Source: Actinobacteria bacterium UBA5182
Lineage (GTDB): Bacteria > Actinomycetota > UBA4738
NCBI GenBank assembly: GCA_002413185.1
Contig: DHWM01000038.1
Coordinates: 1 to 12,585, forward strand
Reading direction: 5' to 3'
Length of the DNA stretch: 12,585 nt
Positions 7,444 through 12,585 of the stretch are shown here, one piece after another. The stretch's first letter is position 1, and every line of letters begins with the position of its first letter. A program made the translations under genes and the position numbers. The notes under the pieces are model-generated. The model was not told the origin of the DNA, ran no database searches, and was given only the letters and a program-made list of their open reading frames with translations.

Positions 7444-9614
7444 GCGCCGTCGAAGCTGCGCGACCCGGCGTGTGGGGGCAGATCGAGCGAAGCCTCACCG
7501 CCGCGCCCGACGACAGCGAGCGGGGCGAGGACCTGTGGGGGCACCTCTCGAGTCTCGTCGACATCGGGGAGTATCGCCCGAAGCTGGCCGACGACATCGA
7601 GATGAAGGAGTTCACCCAGCGGTGGGGGGGCAACTACGCCATGCTGGCCAACCCACGGCAGCTCCTGCACTACCGGGTCGAGCCGGGGCAGATCGAGCTT
7701 GTTCGGCTCATGGACGGGAGTCGCACCGTCAAGGAGATCCTGGTCGAACGGCTCAAGGAGTCCGGTGACCTCGAGCTCTCCGGACTGGCGGACCTGGTCA
7801 AGGCGCTGCACTTCGGCAACTTCCTGGAGCACCGCTACACGGACACCGACGCGGCCGTCCGGCGGGCCATCAAGCCGGTCACCTCGCGGCAGGAGAAGCT
7901 CCAAACGTTCGCCCGGTCCCAGACCATCGAATGGAAGAACGTGGATCCCGTGGCCCGGTGGGGCTACAACCACGGGCTGAAGTGGTTCTTCACCCGAGCC
8001 GGAGTGTTCGTCAGCATCATCCTCGAGGTCGTCGGGTTCCTGGCGTTCCTGTCCGTCGTGCACTCGAAGCGCTTCAACCTCACCCCCAAGTCGCTCGCCC
8101 TGGGGTTCCTCCTGCTGACCTTCCTGAACTACTTCATCATCGTCGTCCACGAGGGTGGACACGCCCTGGTCCTGGTGCACTATGGGCGCCGGGTGAAGAG
8201 CGCCGGGTTCATGATCTACTTCGGCTCACCGGCGCTGTTCATCGAATCCGCGGAGGCGCTGATGCTCGAGCCGCCCCAGCGGATGCTGCAGTCCTTCGCC
8301 GGGCCGTTCGCGGAGAGCCTGTTCGCCGCCGCCACGGCGCTGTTCCTGTGGCTGTACCCGCACGTGGCGATCGGGGACATCCTGTACCGCTTCGTCGTCT
8401 TGAACTACCTGTTCCTGTTCTTCAATCTCATCCCGCTCCTTGAGCTCGACGGCTACTGGATCCTGGCCGACTTCCTGCGAGCGCCCGAGCTCCGGCCGAC
8501 GTCCATGTCCTTCCTCCGGCACGACCTGTGGCACAAGCTTCGCACCCGCACCAAGCTGACCCGGCTGGAACTGGGACTCACGCTCTACGCCGTCCTCGGG
8601 ATCTTCTTCACGATCTTCATGGCCTACCTGGGGATCTTCTTCTGGGGAGAGATCTTCGGGAGCCTCCTGGCCAAGCTCTGGCACGGTGGCCTGGTCTCCC
8701 GGCTCGTGCTGATCGCCCTGGTCCTGCTGGTGGGCGGGCCCGTCATTCGAGGCGGCATCAAGCTCCTCCGTTCGCTGATCCGGCGACTGCGGGCCGTGTG
8801 GCGGGCCGTCCAGTTCCGGCTGGAGACGAAGTGGCGAGTCGAAGCGGCCCAGCTCATCGACGCCCTGCCCCTGTTCGACGACGTCCCGGAGGACGTGTTG
8901 AGCGAGCTGGCCGGGAGGGTCAGGCTCCGGTCGTTCGCCAAGGGCCAGCCGGTGGTCCGTCAGGGTGAGCGGGCCACCGCCTTCTACGTGGTGCGCCAGG
9001 GGACGCTCCAGGTCCTGGAGGAGCTGGAGGACGGATCGGACAAGGTGCTGCGGATCCTCGGCCGGGGCGAAGGCTTCGGCGAGGTCGGGCTGGCCGAGGC
9101 GTCGCTGCGGTCGGCGACGGTCAGGGCGCTCGAGGAGTCGCAGGTCTTCGAGATCGAGAAGGGCACCTTCGATCAGCTGCTCCGGGACATGGTGCACGTC
9201 CCACAGTTCGCGCCCACCATCCAGGCGGTCTCGGAGCTCCGCGAGCTCAGTTGCTTCTCCAGCCTGGAGCCGGACGAATTGAACGAGCTCCTCCAGCACG
9301 GGGCCTGGGTCACGTACGGGCCGGGACAGACGGTCATCGAACAGGGCGAGACCGGTGACGCGTTCTATGCCATCCGCTCCGGTCAGGTCGAGGTGTTCGA
9401 GAACGGGAAGATGGTTCGTACCATGGGACCGGGGGCGTACTTCGGCGAGATCGCCCTGCTCCTGGACATCCCCCGGACCGCCACCGTCAGGTCCAGGACA
9501 CCGGTCCGGGCGTACCGGTTGGAGCGGGACGGGTTCGACCGCCTGGTCGGAGAATCCTTCAAGCGAGGAACGCTGAATCCAGCGATCTCACCCGACCGGC
9601 TGTGGCAGCATTGA
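7440..9614 (+). CDS. M50 (site-2-protease-like) membrane metalloprotease with PqqD-like domain and two CNB domains
   Basis: GTG start in a GTGA overlap, with AGGAG at 7424-7428; 724 residues. Residues about 72-132 look like a PqqD-type winged helix (LMDGSRTVKEI), a fold that binds peptides in RiPP systems. The membrane core (about 186-436) has roughly six hydrophobic segments. It carries the zinc motif HEGGH (His237, Glu238, His241) and the distal zinc ligand Asp337 in NLIPLLELDG, so the M50 site looks complete. After the last helix come two CNB domains, about 476-590 and 601-712. Each keeps the phosphate-binding cassette Glu and Arg at the right spacing: Glu548/Arg557 (FGEVGL...LRSAT) and Glu670/Arg679 (FGEIALLLDIPRTATV). 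Predicted role: intramembrane proteolysis of a membrane protein, switched by cAMP or cGMP. The two cyclases upstream are the obvious source of ligand. The substrate is unknown; the preceding gene product is a candidate. Confidence 0.92.
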   Translation: MSAVEAARPGVWGQIERSLTAAPDDSERGEDLWGHLSSLVDIGEYRPKLADDIEMKEFTQRWGGNYAMLANPRQLLHYRVEPGQIELVRLMDGSRTVKEILVERLKESGDLELSGLADLVKALHFGNFLEHRYTDTDAAVRRAIKPVTSRQEKLQTFARSQTIEWKNVDPVARWGYNHGLKWFFTRAGVFVSIILEVVGFLAFLSVVHSKRFNLTPKSLALGFLLLTFLNYFIIVVHEGGHALVLVHYGRRVKSAGFMIYFGSPALFIESAEALMLEPPQRMLQSFAGPFAESLFAAATALFLWLYPHVAIGDILYRFVVLNYLFLFFNLIPLLELDGYWILADFLRAPELRPTSMSFLRHDLWHKLRTRTKLTRLELGLTLYAVLGIFFTIFMAYLGIFFWGEIFGSLLAKLWHGGLVSRLVLIALVLLVGGPVIRGGIKLLRSLIRRLRAVWRAVQFRLETKWRVEAAQLIDALPLFDDVPEDVLSELAGRVRLRSFAKGQPVVRQGERATAFYVVRQGTLQVLEELEDGSDKVLRILGRGEGFGEVGLAEASLRSATVRALEESQVFEIEKGTFDQLLRDMVHVPQFAPTIQAVSELRELSCFSSLEPDELNELLQHGAWVTYGPGQTVIEQGETGDAFYAIRSGQVEVFENGKMVRTMGPGAYFGEIALLLDIPRTATVRSRTPVRAYRLERDGFDRLVGESFKRGTLNPAISPDRLWQH

Positions 9615-9621
9615 GGGCATT

Positions 9622-9632
9622 GGAGAGAGGGG
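9622..9632 (+). promoter_or_regulatory. Ribosome binding site of the 70-residue zinc protein
   Basis: A purine run (GGAGAGAGGGG) ends nine bases before the ATG at 9642. It fixes that start in preference to the ATG at 9634, which is followed at once by a stop (ATG ACG TAA). Confidence 0.65.
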
Positions 9633-9641
9633 CATGACGTA

Positions 9642-9854
9642 ATGGATTGCTGGCACTGCCGAAAGACCGCCGTGGGTGCCTGCCGCTTCTGCGGCCGGGG
9701 TATCTGCGAAGACCACGTTGAGACCCACCCGTACATCCTGGAGCTGTTCAAGAACCCGGGGAAGGTGACTCGCGTCCTCGTCGTGGAGGACGCACTGTTC
9801 TGCGGGGCGTGCACTCCTCGGCCCGACCCCCTCGACCTCCCGGAGCTCGACTGA
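9642..9854 (+). CDS. Small Cys-rich zinc-binding protein (DUF2180/B-box-like)
   Basis: 70 residues, 27 bases after the protease gene and with its own Shine-Dalgarno-like run. The N-terminus has Cys3, Cys6, Cys14, Cys17 and Cys22 with His25 and His29, spaced like a small treble-clef or B-box zinc finger; a further Cys pair (FCGAC, Cys54 and Cys57) lies near the end. The pattern CxxC-x7-CxxC-x4-C-x2-H near a Met start recalls DUF2180-type proteins, but that is from memory and not checked. Function is unknown; such proteins usually mediate protein-protein contacts. As the last gene before the operator array, it probably belongs to the same transcript as the protease. There is no membrane helix or signal peptide, so it is presumably cytosolic. 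Confidence 0.8.
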   Translation: MDCWHCRKTAVGACRFCGRGICEDHVETHPYILELFKNPGKVTRVLVVEDALFCGACTPRPDPLDLPELD

Positions 9855-9859
9855 GTCGA

Positions 9860-9947
9860 TGTGATGGCCGTCACATCCTGGACGGTGACGGCGGTCACTC
9901 GAACGGCGGTGATGGATGTCACGGAGCATCCGGTGACGGCCGACACA
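9860..9947 (+). promoter_or_regulatory. Array of four Crp-type operators at 24-base pitch
   Basis: Four 16-base palindromes start at 9860, 9884, 9908 and 9932, exactly 24 bases apart. They read TGTGATGGCCGTCACA, GGTGACGGCGGTCACT, GGTGATGGATGTCACG and GGTGACGGCCGACACA. The first is a perfect match to TGTGA-N6-TCACA, the site of E. coli CRP and mycobacterial Crp/GlxR; the next two keep GTGA and TCAC intact, and the fourth is degenerate in its right half (ACAC). The eight bases between sites are not conserved, as expected for operators. The array lies 5 bases after the zinc-protein stop and ends 84 bases before the next ATG. The Crp-like regulator encoded at 10292 keeps the residues that read GTGA, so it is the likely ligand. 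The activating or repressing role is not known. Confidence 0.8.
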
Positions 9948-10031
9948 GACGTTTCGCCTGCCAATGACGAGAATCCCTTTGAACGTGAAAACGAGATATC
10001 GAACGACACACACGAAGAGGAGGTGAATCAG
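9948..10031 (+). promoter_or_regulatory. Presumed promoter and leader of the 39-residue protein gene
   Basis: This stretch between the operator array and the ATG at 10032 is richer in A and T than its surroundings. A possible -35 box TTGAAC lies at 9979-9984, but I see no convincing TANNNT -10 at the right distance. The array upstream would sit where class I activator sites usually are if transcription starts near 10000-10015. The promoter is therefore assumed from layout rather than recognised. Confidence 0.35.
10018..10026 (+). promoter_or_regulatory. Near-perfect Shine-Dalgarno of the 39-residue protein
   Basis: AGGAGGTGA complements the 3' end of 16S rRNA over nine bases; its AGGAGG core ends eight bases before the ATG at 10032. 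It is the strongest ribosome binding site in the window and decides that start over the in-frame GTG at 9861, which has none. Confidence 0.85.
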
Positions 10032-10151
10032 ATGGCCGAGAAGAAGGTCACGCCGAAGAAGCCGGCTGCCAAGTCCTCGAAGACCAGCGCCAAGGAGGCT
10101 GCGACTCGGGTCTCCAAGGGGATCCAGCGCAAGGGCGTACGCAAGGTCTAG
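10032..10151 (+). CDS. 39-residue lysine-rich basic protein
   Basis: Not recognised. The product opens MAEKKVTPKKPAAK and closes GIQRKGVRKV. It is rich in Lys, Ala, Ser and Thr, strongly basic, without Cys, Trp or a hydrophobic segment. The composition resembles the tails of bacterial histone-H1-like and HU-type nucleoid proteins, so nucleic acid binding is one guess; a peptide substrate of the protease locus is another, with no direct support. What marks it as real is its frame: a near-perfect Shine-Dalgarno, four Crp-type operators upstream and a strong intrinsic terminator 23 bases after the stop. It therefore looks like a highly expressed, cyclic-nucleotide-regulated, single-gene unit. 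The frame is open back to 9861, but that part merely translates the operator repeats. Confidence 0.75.
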   Translation: MAEKKVTPKKPAAKSSKTSAKEAATRVSKGIQRKGVRKV

Positions 10152-10173
10152 CTCTCGCGGACAACAGGTTTGC

Positions 10174-10211
10174 CGACCGGGCTCGGGGAAACCCGAGCCC
10201 GGTCGCGTTTT
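10174..10211 (+). terminator. Intrinsic terminator after the 39-residue protein gene
   Basis: A perfect 13-bp stem (GACCGGGCTCGGG at 10175-10187 with its complement at 10192-10204), one more C-G pair at its base, a GAAA loop (10188-10191) and then GCGTTTT. The T run is short, as is common in GC-rich genomes. It separates the small-protein unit from the regulator gene. Confidence 0.85.
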
Positions 10212-10277
10212 CCGCCAAAGGAGCGACAAAACGCACAAACTCCCGCTCCCCGTGTGGCCTCCGCCGGCCTGCTTCGC

Positions 10278-10283
10278 TACGCT
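10278..10283 (+). promoter_or_regulatory. Candidate -10 box of the Crp-like regulator gene (leaderless)
   Basis: TACGCT fits the actinobacterial TANNNT -10 consensus and ends eight bases before the ATG at 10292, so transcription would start at or within a few bases of the start codon. There is no Shine-Dalgarno, which agrees with a leaderless mRNA. No good -35 is visible (TGGCCT at 10255-10260). Confidence 0.55.
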
Positions 10284-10291
10284 CCGGCTCG

Positions 10292-11008
10292 ATGGCATCG
10301 ATCACTGAGACGATGGTCACATCAGGCTTGGACAAGGCGATGGCCTCGGCGCCGTTGCTGGAGGACCTCCCTCCCCGGGCCGTCCGTGACCTCGTCACGC
10401 AAGGGACGCTTCGCCAGTACCGCCGGGGGACCTACCTGTTCTATCAGGGCGACCAGTCGGATGCGGTGTTCTTCCTGTGGAAGGGCCGGCTCGAAGTGGG
10501 AACGCTCTCGCTGACGGGCCACCGGCAGCTCCTCACCACGCTCGATCATCCGCAGTTCTTCGGCGAGCTCGGGATCCTGGGCGACCAGAAGCGCACCGCG
10601 ACGGCGGTGGCGCTGGAAGACGCCGTGGTGTGGGTCATCACCGGCGAACGGTTCCTGTACTTCCTTTCCCAGCACTTCGAGGCGGCCCTGGCCCTGCTGA
10701 AGGGCCTGGCCGGGCAGATCCAGGCCCACGAGTCCTTCGTGGAGGATCTGCTGTTCCTCGACTTGAAGGGCCGGGTGGCCAAGCGGCTGCTCCAGCTGGT
10801 CAGCCCGAGCCTGGACGAGCTTCCCGCCGACGGGACCGTCCTCCCCGCGGTGGTGACCCACGCCGACCTGGCCAGCCTGTGCGGGGGGAGTCGCGAGAAC
10901 GTCACCCGCATCCTGTCCGAGTTCCAGCGGCGTGGGTTGGTGATGAAGGATGGCCGGCGCTACGTCCTCAAGAGCGTGACCGGCCTCCAACGACTGGCGG
11001 CGCTGTAG
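10292..11008 (+). CDS. Crp/Fnr-family transcriptional regulator
   Basis: 238 residues, the usual family length. The N-terminal CNB domain (about 20-135) has a phosphate-binding cassette with Glu92 and Arg101 (FFGELGILGDQKRTAT) at standard spacing. The dimerisation helix (about 136-155) leads into FLDLKGRVAKRLL and a C-terminal winged helix-turn-helix (about 188-228). Its recognition helix GSRENVTRIL carries Arg201, Glu202 and Arg206, matching E. coli CRP Arg180, Glu181 and Arg185, which read GTGA/TCAC. There is no Fnr-type Cys cluster. At the positions of E. coli Thr127 and Ser128, which contact cAMP, my alignment puts His146 and Glu147, so ligand and affinity are uncertain. Likely target: the operator array at 9860-9947, and perhaps its own start region. 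It is a separate transcription unit behind a terminator, apparently leaderless, and converges on the acetyltransferase gene with six bases between stops. Confidence 0.93.
   Translation: MASITETMVTSGLDKAMASAPLLEDLPPRAVRDLVTQGTLRQYRRGTYLFYQGDQSDAVFFLWKGRLEVGTLSLTGHRQLLTTLDHPQFFGELGILGDQKRTATAVALEDAVVWVITGERFLYFLSQHFEAALALLKGLAGQIQAHESFVEDLLFLDLKGRVAKRLLQLVSPSLDELPADGTVLPAVVTHADLASLCGGSRENVTRILSEFQRRGLVMKDGRRYVLKSVTGLQRLAAL
10306..10321 (+). promoter_or_regulatory. Candidate autoregulatory Crp site inside the regulator gene
   Basis: TGAGACGATGGTCACA matches TGTGA-N6-TCACA at nine of ten defined positions. It begins 14 bases after the ATG, just downstream of the predicted leaderless transcription start, a position that would block transcription. 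It is also coding sequence, so the match may be chance. Confidence 0.45.
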
Positions 11009-11014
11009 GGCTGT

Positions 11015-11590
11015 TCAGAGCTCGACGAGGTCCTCCGCCAGGAGTCCCATGGCGATGGCGTCGACGTGCCGGCCTCCCACGAAGTTGGCCCGCCGCCGCC
11101 GGCCCTCCTCCTTGAACCCGACCTTCTGGTAGGCCCGCCTCCCCCGAGGGTTCGTCTCATAGACCCACAGGGTGACGCGCTGGAGGTTCATCTCCACGAA
11201 GCCGAAGCGGCACAGCGTCCGGACCGCGTCCGTCCCGAATCCCTGGTCCCAGAAGGGCCGCCCGATCCAGATCCCCAACACCGCGCCGCGGTTTCGCCCA
11301 TCGGCGTCCTCCAGGCTGCACACTCCAACCAGCTCGCCGCCGCCGGCCTCGATCGCGAAGGCCATCGTGTCGGGGTTCCGTTGTGTCCCCTCCCACCATG
11401 CCCTCGTGCCGGCCAGGGGCTCGGGCCACGCCAGCGAGAGGTGCTGTGACACCTCCGGGTCCCAGAACAGCTCGTTGATCCGGAGGAGATCGTCCTGTTC
11501 GATGGGGCGCAGCCTGATCCGCTCTCCCTGGAATGGGGACCGCACCCGGCGGAAGTCTTCGTGCTCGTGGCCGGCCATGTCGCTCAGCAT
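11015..11590 (-). CDS. GNAT-family N-acetyltransferase (RimJ/RimL type)
   Basis: 191 residues. Start chosen at the ATG at 11590 (reading MLSDMAGHE) because AGGAG lies seven bases upstream; a second ATG at 11578 is possible. The open frame continues upstream only as a shadow of the acyl-CoA dehydrogenase. The opening RIRLRPIEQDD is typical of RimJ/RimL-like acetyltransferases. The acetyl-CoA-binding motif A is IGRPFWDQGFGTDA (about 109-122), with Gln116-Gly117-Phe118-Gly119 in the Q/R-x-x-G-x-G/A position, followed by a LWVYETNPRGRRAYQKVGF segment (141-159) typical of GNAT motif B. It would transfer an acetyl group from acetyl-CoA to an amine, perhaps a protein N-terminus or a small molecule; the substrate cannot be told. 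Only 15 bases separate its start from the divergent dehydrogenase. I see no functional link to the cyclic-nucleotide genes. Confidence 0.9.
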   Translation of the reverse strand: MLSDMAGHEHEDFRRVRSPFQGERIRLRPIEQDDLLRINELFWDPEVSQHLSLAWPEPLAGTRAWWEGTQRNPDTMAFAIEAGGGELVGVCSLEDADGRNRGAVLGIWIGRPFWDQGFGTDAVRTLCRFGFVEMNLQRVTLWVYETNPRGRRAYQKVGFKEEGRRRRANFVGGRHVDAIAMGLLAEDLVEL

Positions 11591-11595
11591 ATAGT
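11590..11595 (+). promoter_or_regulatory. Candidate -10 box of the acyl-CoA dehydrogenase gene
   Basis: TATAGT stands out in a GC-rich stretch and fits TANNNT. It ends ten bases before the ATG at 11606, giving a leader of only a few bases. It overlaps the start codon of the divergent acetyltransferase. Confidence 0.55.
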
Positions 11596-11597
11596 TG

Positions 11598-11602
11598 CTC
11601 CT
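11598..11602 (-). promoter_or_regulatory. Ribosome binding site of the acetyltransferase
   Basis: AGGAG on the minus strand, seven bases before the ATG at 11590. It supports that start over the ATG at 11578. Confidence 0.65.
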
Positions 11603-11605
11603 GCC

Positions 11606-12585
11606 ATGCTCCATCCGCTGTTCACCGCCGAACACGAAGAGCTCCGGCTGGCCGTCCGACAGTTCGTCGAATCGGAGCTGGCGCCCCACGCCGGGGAGTG
11701 GGAGCGAGAGGGCCACTTCCCCGACTGGGTGTTCAAGCGGATGGGCGACCTGGGTTTCCTGGGGGTGCGCCTTCCGGAGGAGTACGGCGGTCAGGGCGGC
11801 GACTGGGGCCACGCCATCGTCATTGCGGAAGAGATGGCCCGGTGCGGGTCGGGGGGCGTGGGCATGGCGGTCGCCGTGCAGAGCGAGATGGCCACGCCGC
11901 CCATCCTCAAGTTCGGGTCCGAAGAGCAGAAGCAGCGCTACCTGGTCCCCGCGATCAGGGGCGAGAAGATCGTGTGCCTGGGGATCACCGAGCCGAATGC
12001 GGGCTCCGACGTCGCCAACATCGAGACGACCGCCCGGCCAGGTGCCAACGGCACTGGGTGGGTCATCAACGGCCGCAAGACCTTCATCACCAACGGCGCC
12101 CGGGCACACTTCTGCCTGCTGGTGACCCGCAACGACAAGGGCGCCGGACACGCGGGGTTCTCTCTGTTCCTGGTGGATACGGACACCGAAGGGTTCGCCG
12201 TTTCGCGCAAGCTCGACAAGCTCGGGATGCGCTCGTCCGACACCGCAGAGCTCGTTCTCGACGACGTCCGGGTCGGTGACGAGGCGCTTCTCGGCGACGC
12301 GGGGAAGGGGTTCATCGAGATCATGTGGGAGCTCCAGGGGGAGCGCCTGATCGGCGTGGCCGGGTCGATCGCTGGAGCCTGGCTGGTGTTCGAGAAGACG
12401 CTCCAGTACGCCAAGGAGCGGGAGGCGTTCGGCCGTCCCATCGGGAGGTTCCAGGTGAACAGGCACAAGTTCGCCACGATGGCCACCGAGCTGGAGGCGG
12501 CCCGGCAGCTCACCTACGACACCGCGCTGGCGTGGGAGCGGGGCGAGTACCCGGTCCGGCAGATCTCCATGGCCAAGCTCTACGG
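11606..12585 (+). CDS. Acyl-CoA dehydrogenase (3' end outside window)
   Basis: 326 residues are visible of a family that usually has about 380-390, so the C-terminal helices are missing. The N-terminal helical domain includes RLPEEYGGQGGDW; the middle beta domain has the flavin/substrate motif GITEPNAGSD (126-135) and NGRKTFITNGARA; the C-terminal domain begins with QGERLIGVAG and YAKEREAFGRPIGRFQ. Glu246 in QGERL aligns with the helix-G catalytic Glu of isovaleryl-CoA and long-chain acyl-CoA dehydrogenases (LDLERL), so I favour that subgroup over the short-chain type, whose base lies beyond the window edge. It would catalyse FAD-dependent alpha,beta-dehydrogenation of an acyl-CoA in fatty-acid or branched amino-acid breakdown. 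The ATG at 11606 has no Shine-Dalgarno and follows a TATAGT box closely, suggesting a leaderless mRNA. Confidence 0.93.
   Translation, partial: MLHPLFTAEHEELRLAVRQFVESELAPHAGEWEREGHFPDWVFKRMGDLGFLGVRLPEEYGGQGGDWGHAIVIAEEMARCGSGGVGMAVAVQSEMATPPILKFGSEEQKQRYLVPAIRGEKIVCLGITEPNAGSDVANIETTARPGANGTGWVINGRKTFITNGARAHFCLLVTRNDKGAGHAGFSLFLVDTDTEGFAVSRKLDKLGMRSSDTAELVLDDVRVGDEALLGDAGKGFIEIMWELQGERLIGVAGSIAGAWLVFEKTLQYAKEREAFGRPIGRFQVNRHKFATMATELEAARQLTYDTALAWERGEYPVRQISMAKLY

Noticed and set aside
9860..9947. Reading the array as replication iterons or a CRISPR array
   Set aside because: Units are short palindromes with the exact Crp consensus and unconserved 8-base spacers; no replication or Cas gene is present.
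9861..10031. Longer 96-residue version of the small basic protein starting at GTG 9861
   Set aside because: No ribosome binding site there; the extra part reads the operator array as a Val-Thr 8-residue repeat because 24 is a multiple of 3. A real repeat peptide is not wholly excluded.
10032..10151. The 39-residue protein as a RiPP precursor handled by the PqqD-like protease
   Set aside because: No Cys, no leader/core pattern and no modification enzyme in the window; only proximity supports it.
10220..10249. Inverted repeat GGAGCG-N18-CGCTCC before the regulator gene
   Set aside because: Six-base arms with an 18-base gap are easily found by chance at this GC content, and it fits no operator type I know.
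11591..12466. Upstream extension of the acetyltransferase frame through the dehydrogenase
   Set aside because: It is antisense to a clear acyl-CoA dehydrogenase and no family feature lies before residue 1 of the chosen start, which has a good Shine-Dalgarno.

Overview
This is a GC-rich, almost gap-free bacterial window. Actinomycetota-like features are heavy use of G/C in third codon positions, GTG/TTG starts, leaderless-looking genes with TANNNT -10 boxes, double-zinc-ribbon/cyclase/ATPase/TPR proteins and a Crp-type regulator of mycobacterial style. I cannot place it below phylum, and another GC-rich phylum is possible.

Layout. Positions 1-9854 look like one co-directional operon: two tandem class III nucleotide cyclase-P-loop ATPase-TPR proteins (the first lacks its 5' end; the two overlap by ATGA), a secreted or membrane-anchored protein with a signal peptide and one C-terminal membrane helix, an M50 (site-2-protease-like) membrane metalloprotease carrying a PqqD-like domain and two cyclic-nucleotide-binding (CNB) domains (overlapping the previous gene by GTGA), and a 70-residue zinc-binding protein. 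Next comes a 177-base intergenic region holding four Crp-type palindromes (TGTGA-N6-TCACA) at an exact 24-base pitch. It leads to a 39-residue lysine-rich protein with a very strong ribosome binding site, closed by a clear intrinsic terminator. A separate leaderless gene then encodes a Crp/Fnr regulator whose recognition helix keeps the Arg-Glu-Arg residues that read GTGA in E. coli CRP. One further near-consensus site lies just inside its own coding start. The right end is probably unrelated: a GNAT acetyltransferase on the minus strand, and a divergent acyl-CoA dehydrogenase that runs off the window.

How it may work together. The locus puts the maker of a cyclic nucleotide (two cyclases), two kinds of receptor (a CNB-fused intramembrane protease and a Crp-like regulator), a candidate membrane partner and a candidate target promoter within 11 kb. 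My reading is a self-contained second-messenger circuit in which the cyclic nucleotide controls both membrane proteolysis and transcription. Domains and operators are seen in the sequence; the circuit itself is inference.
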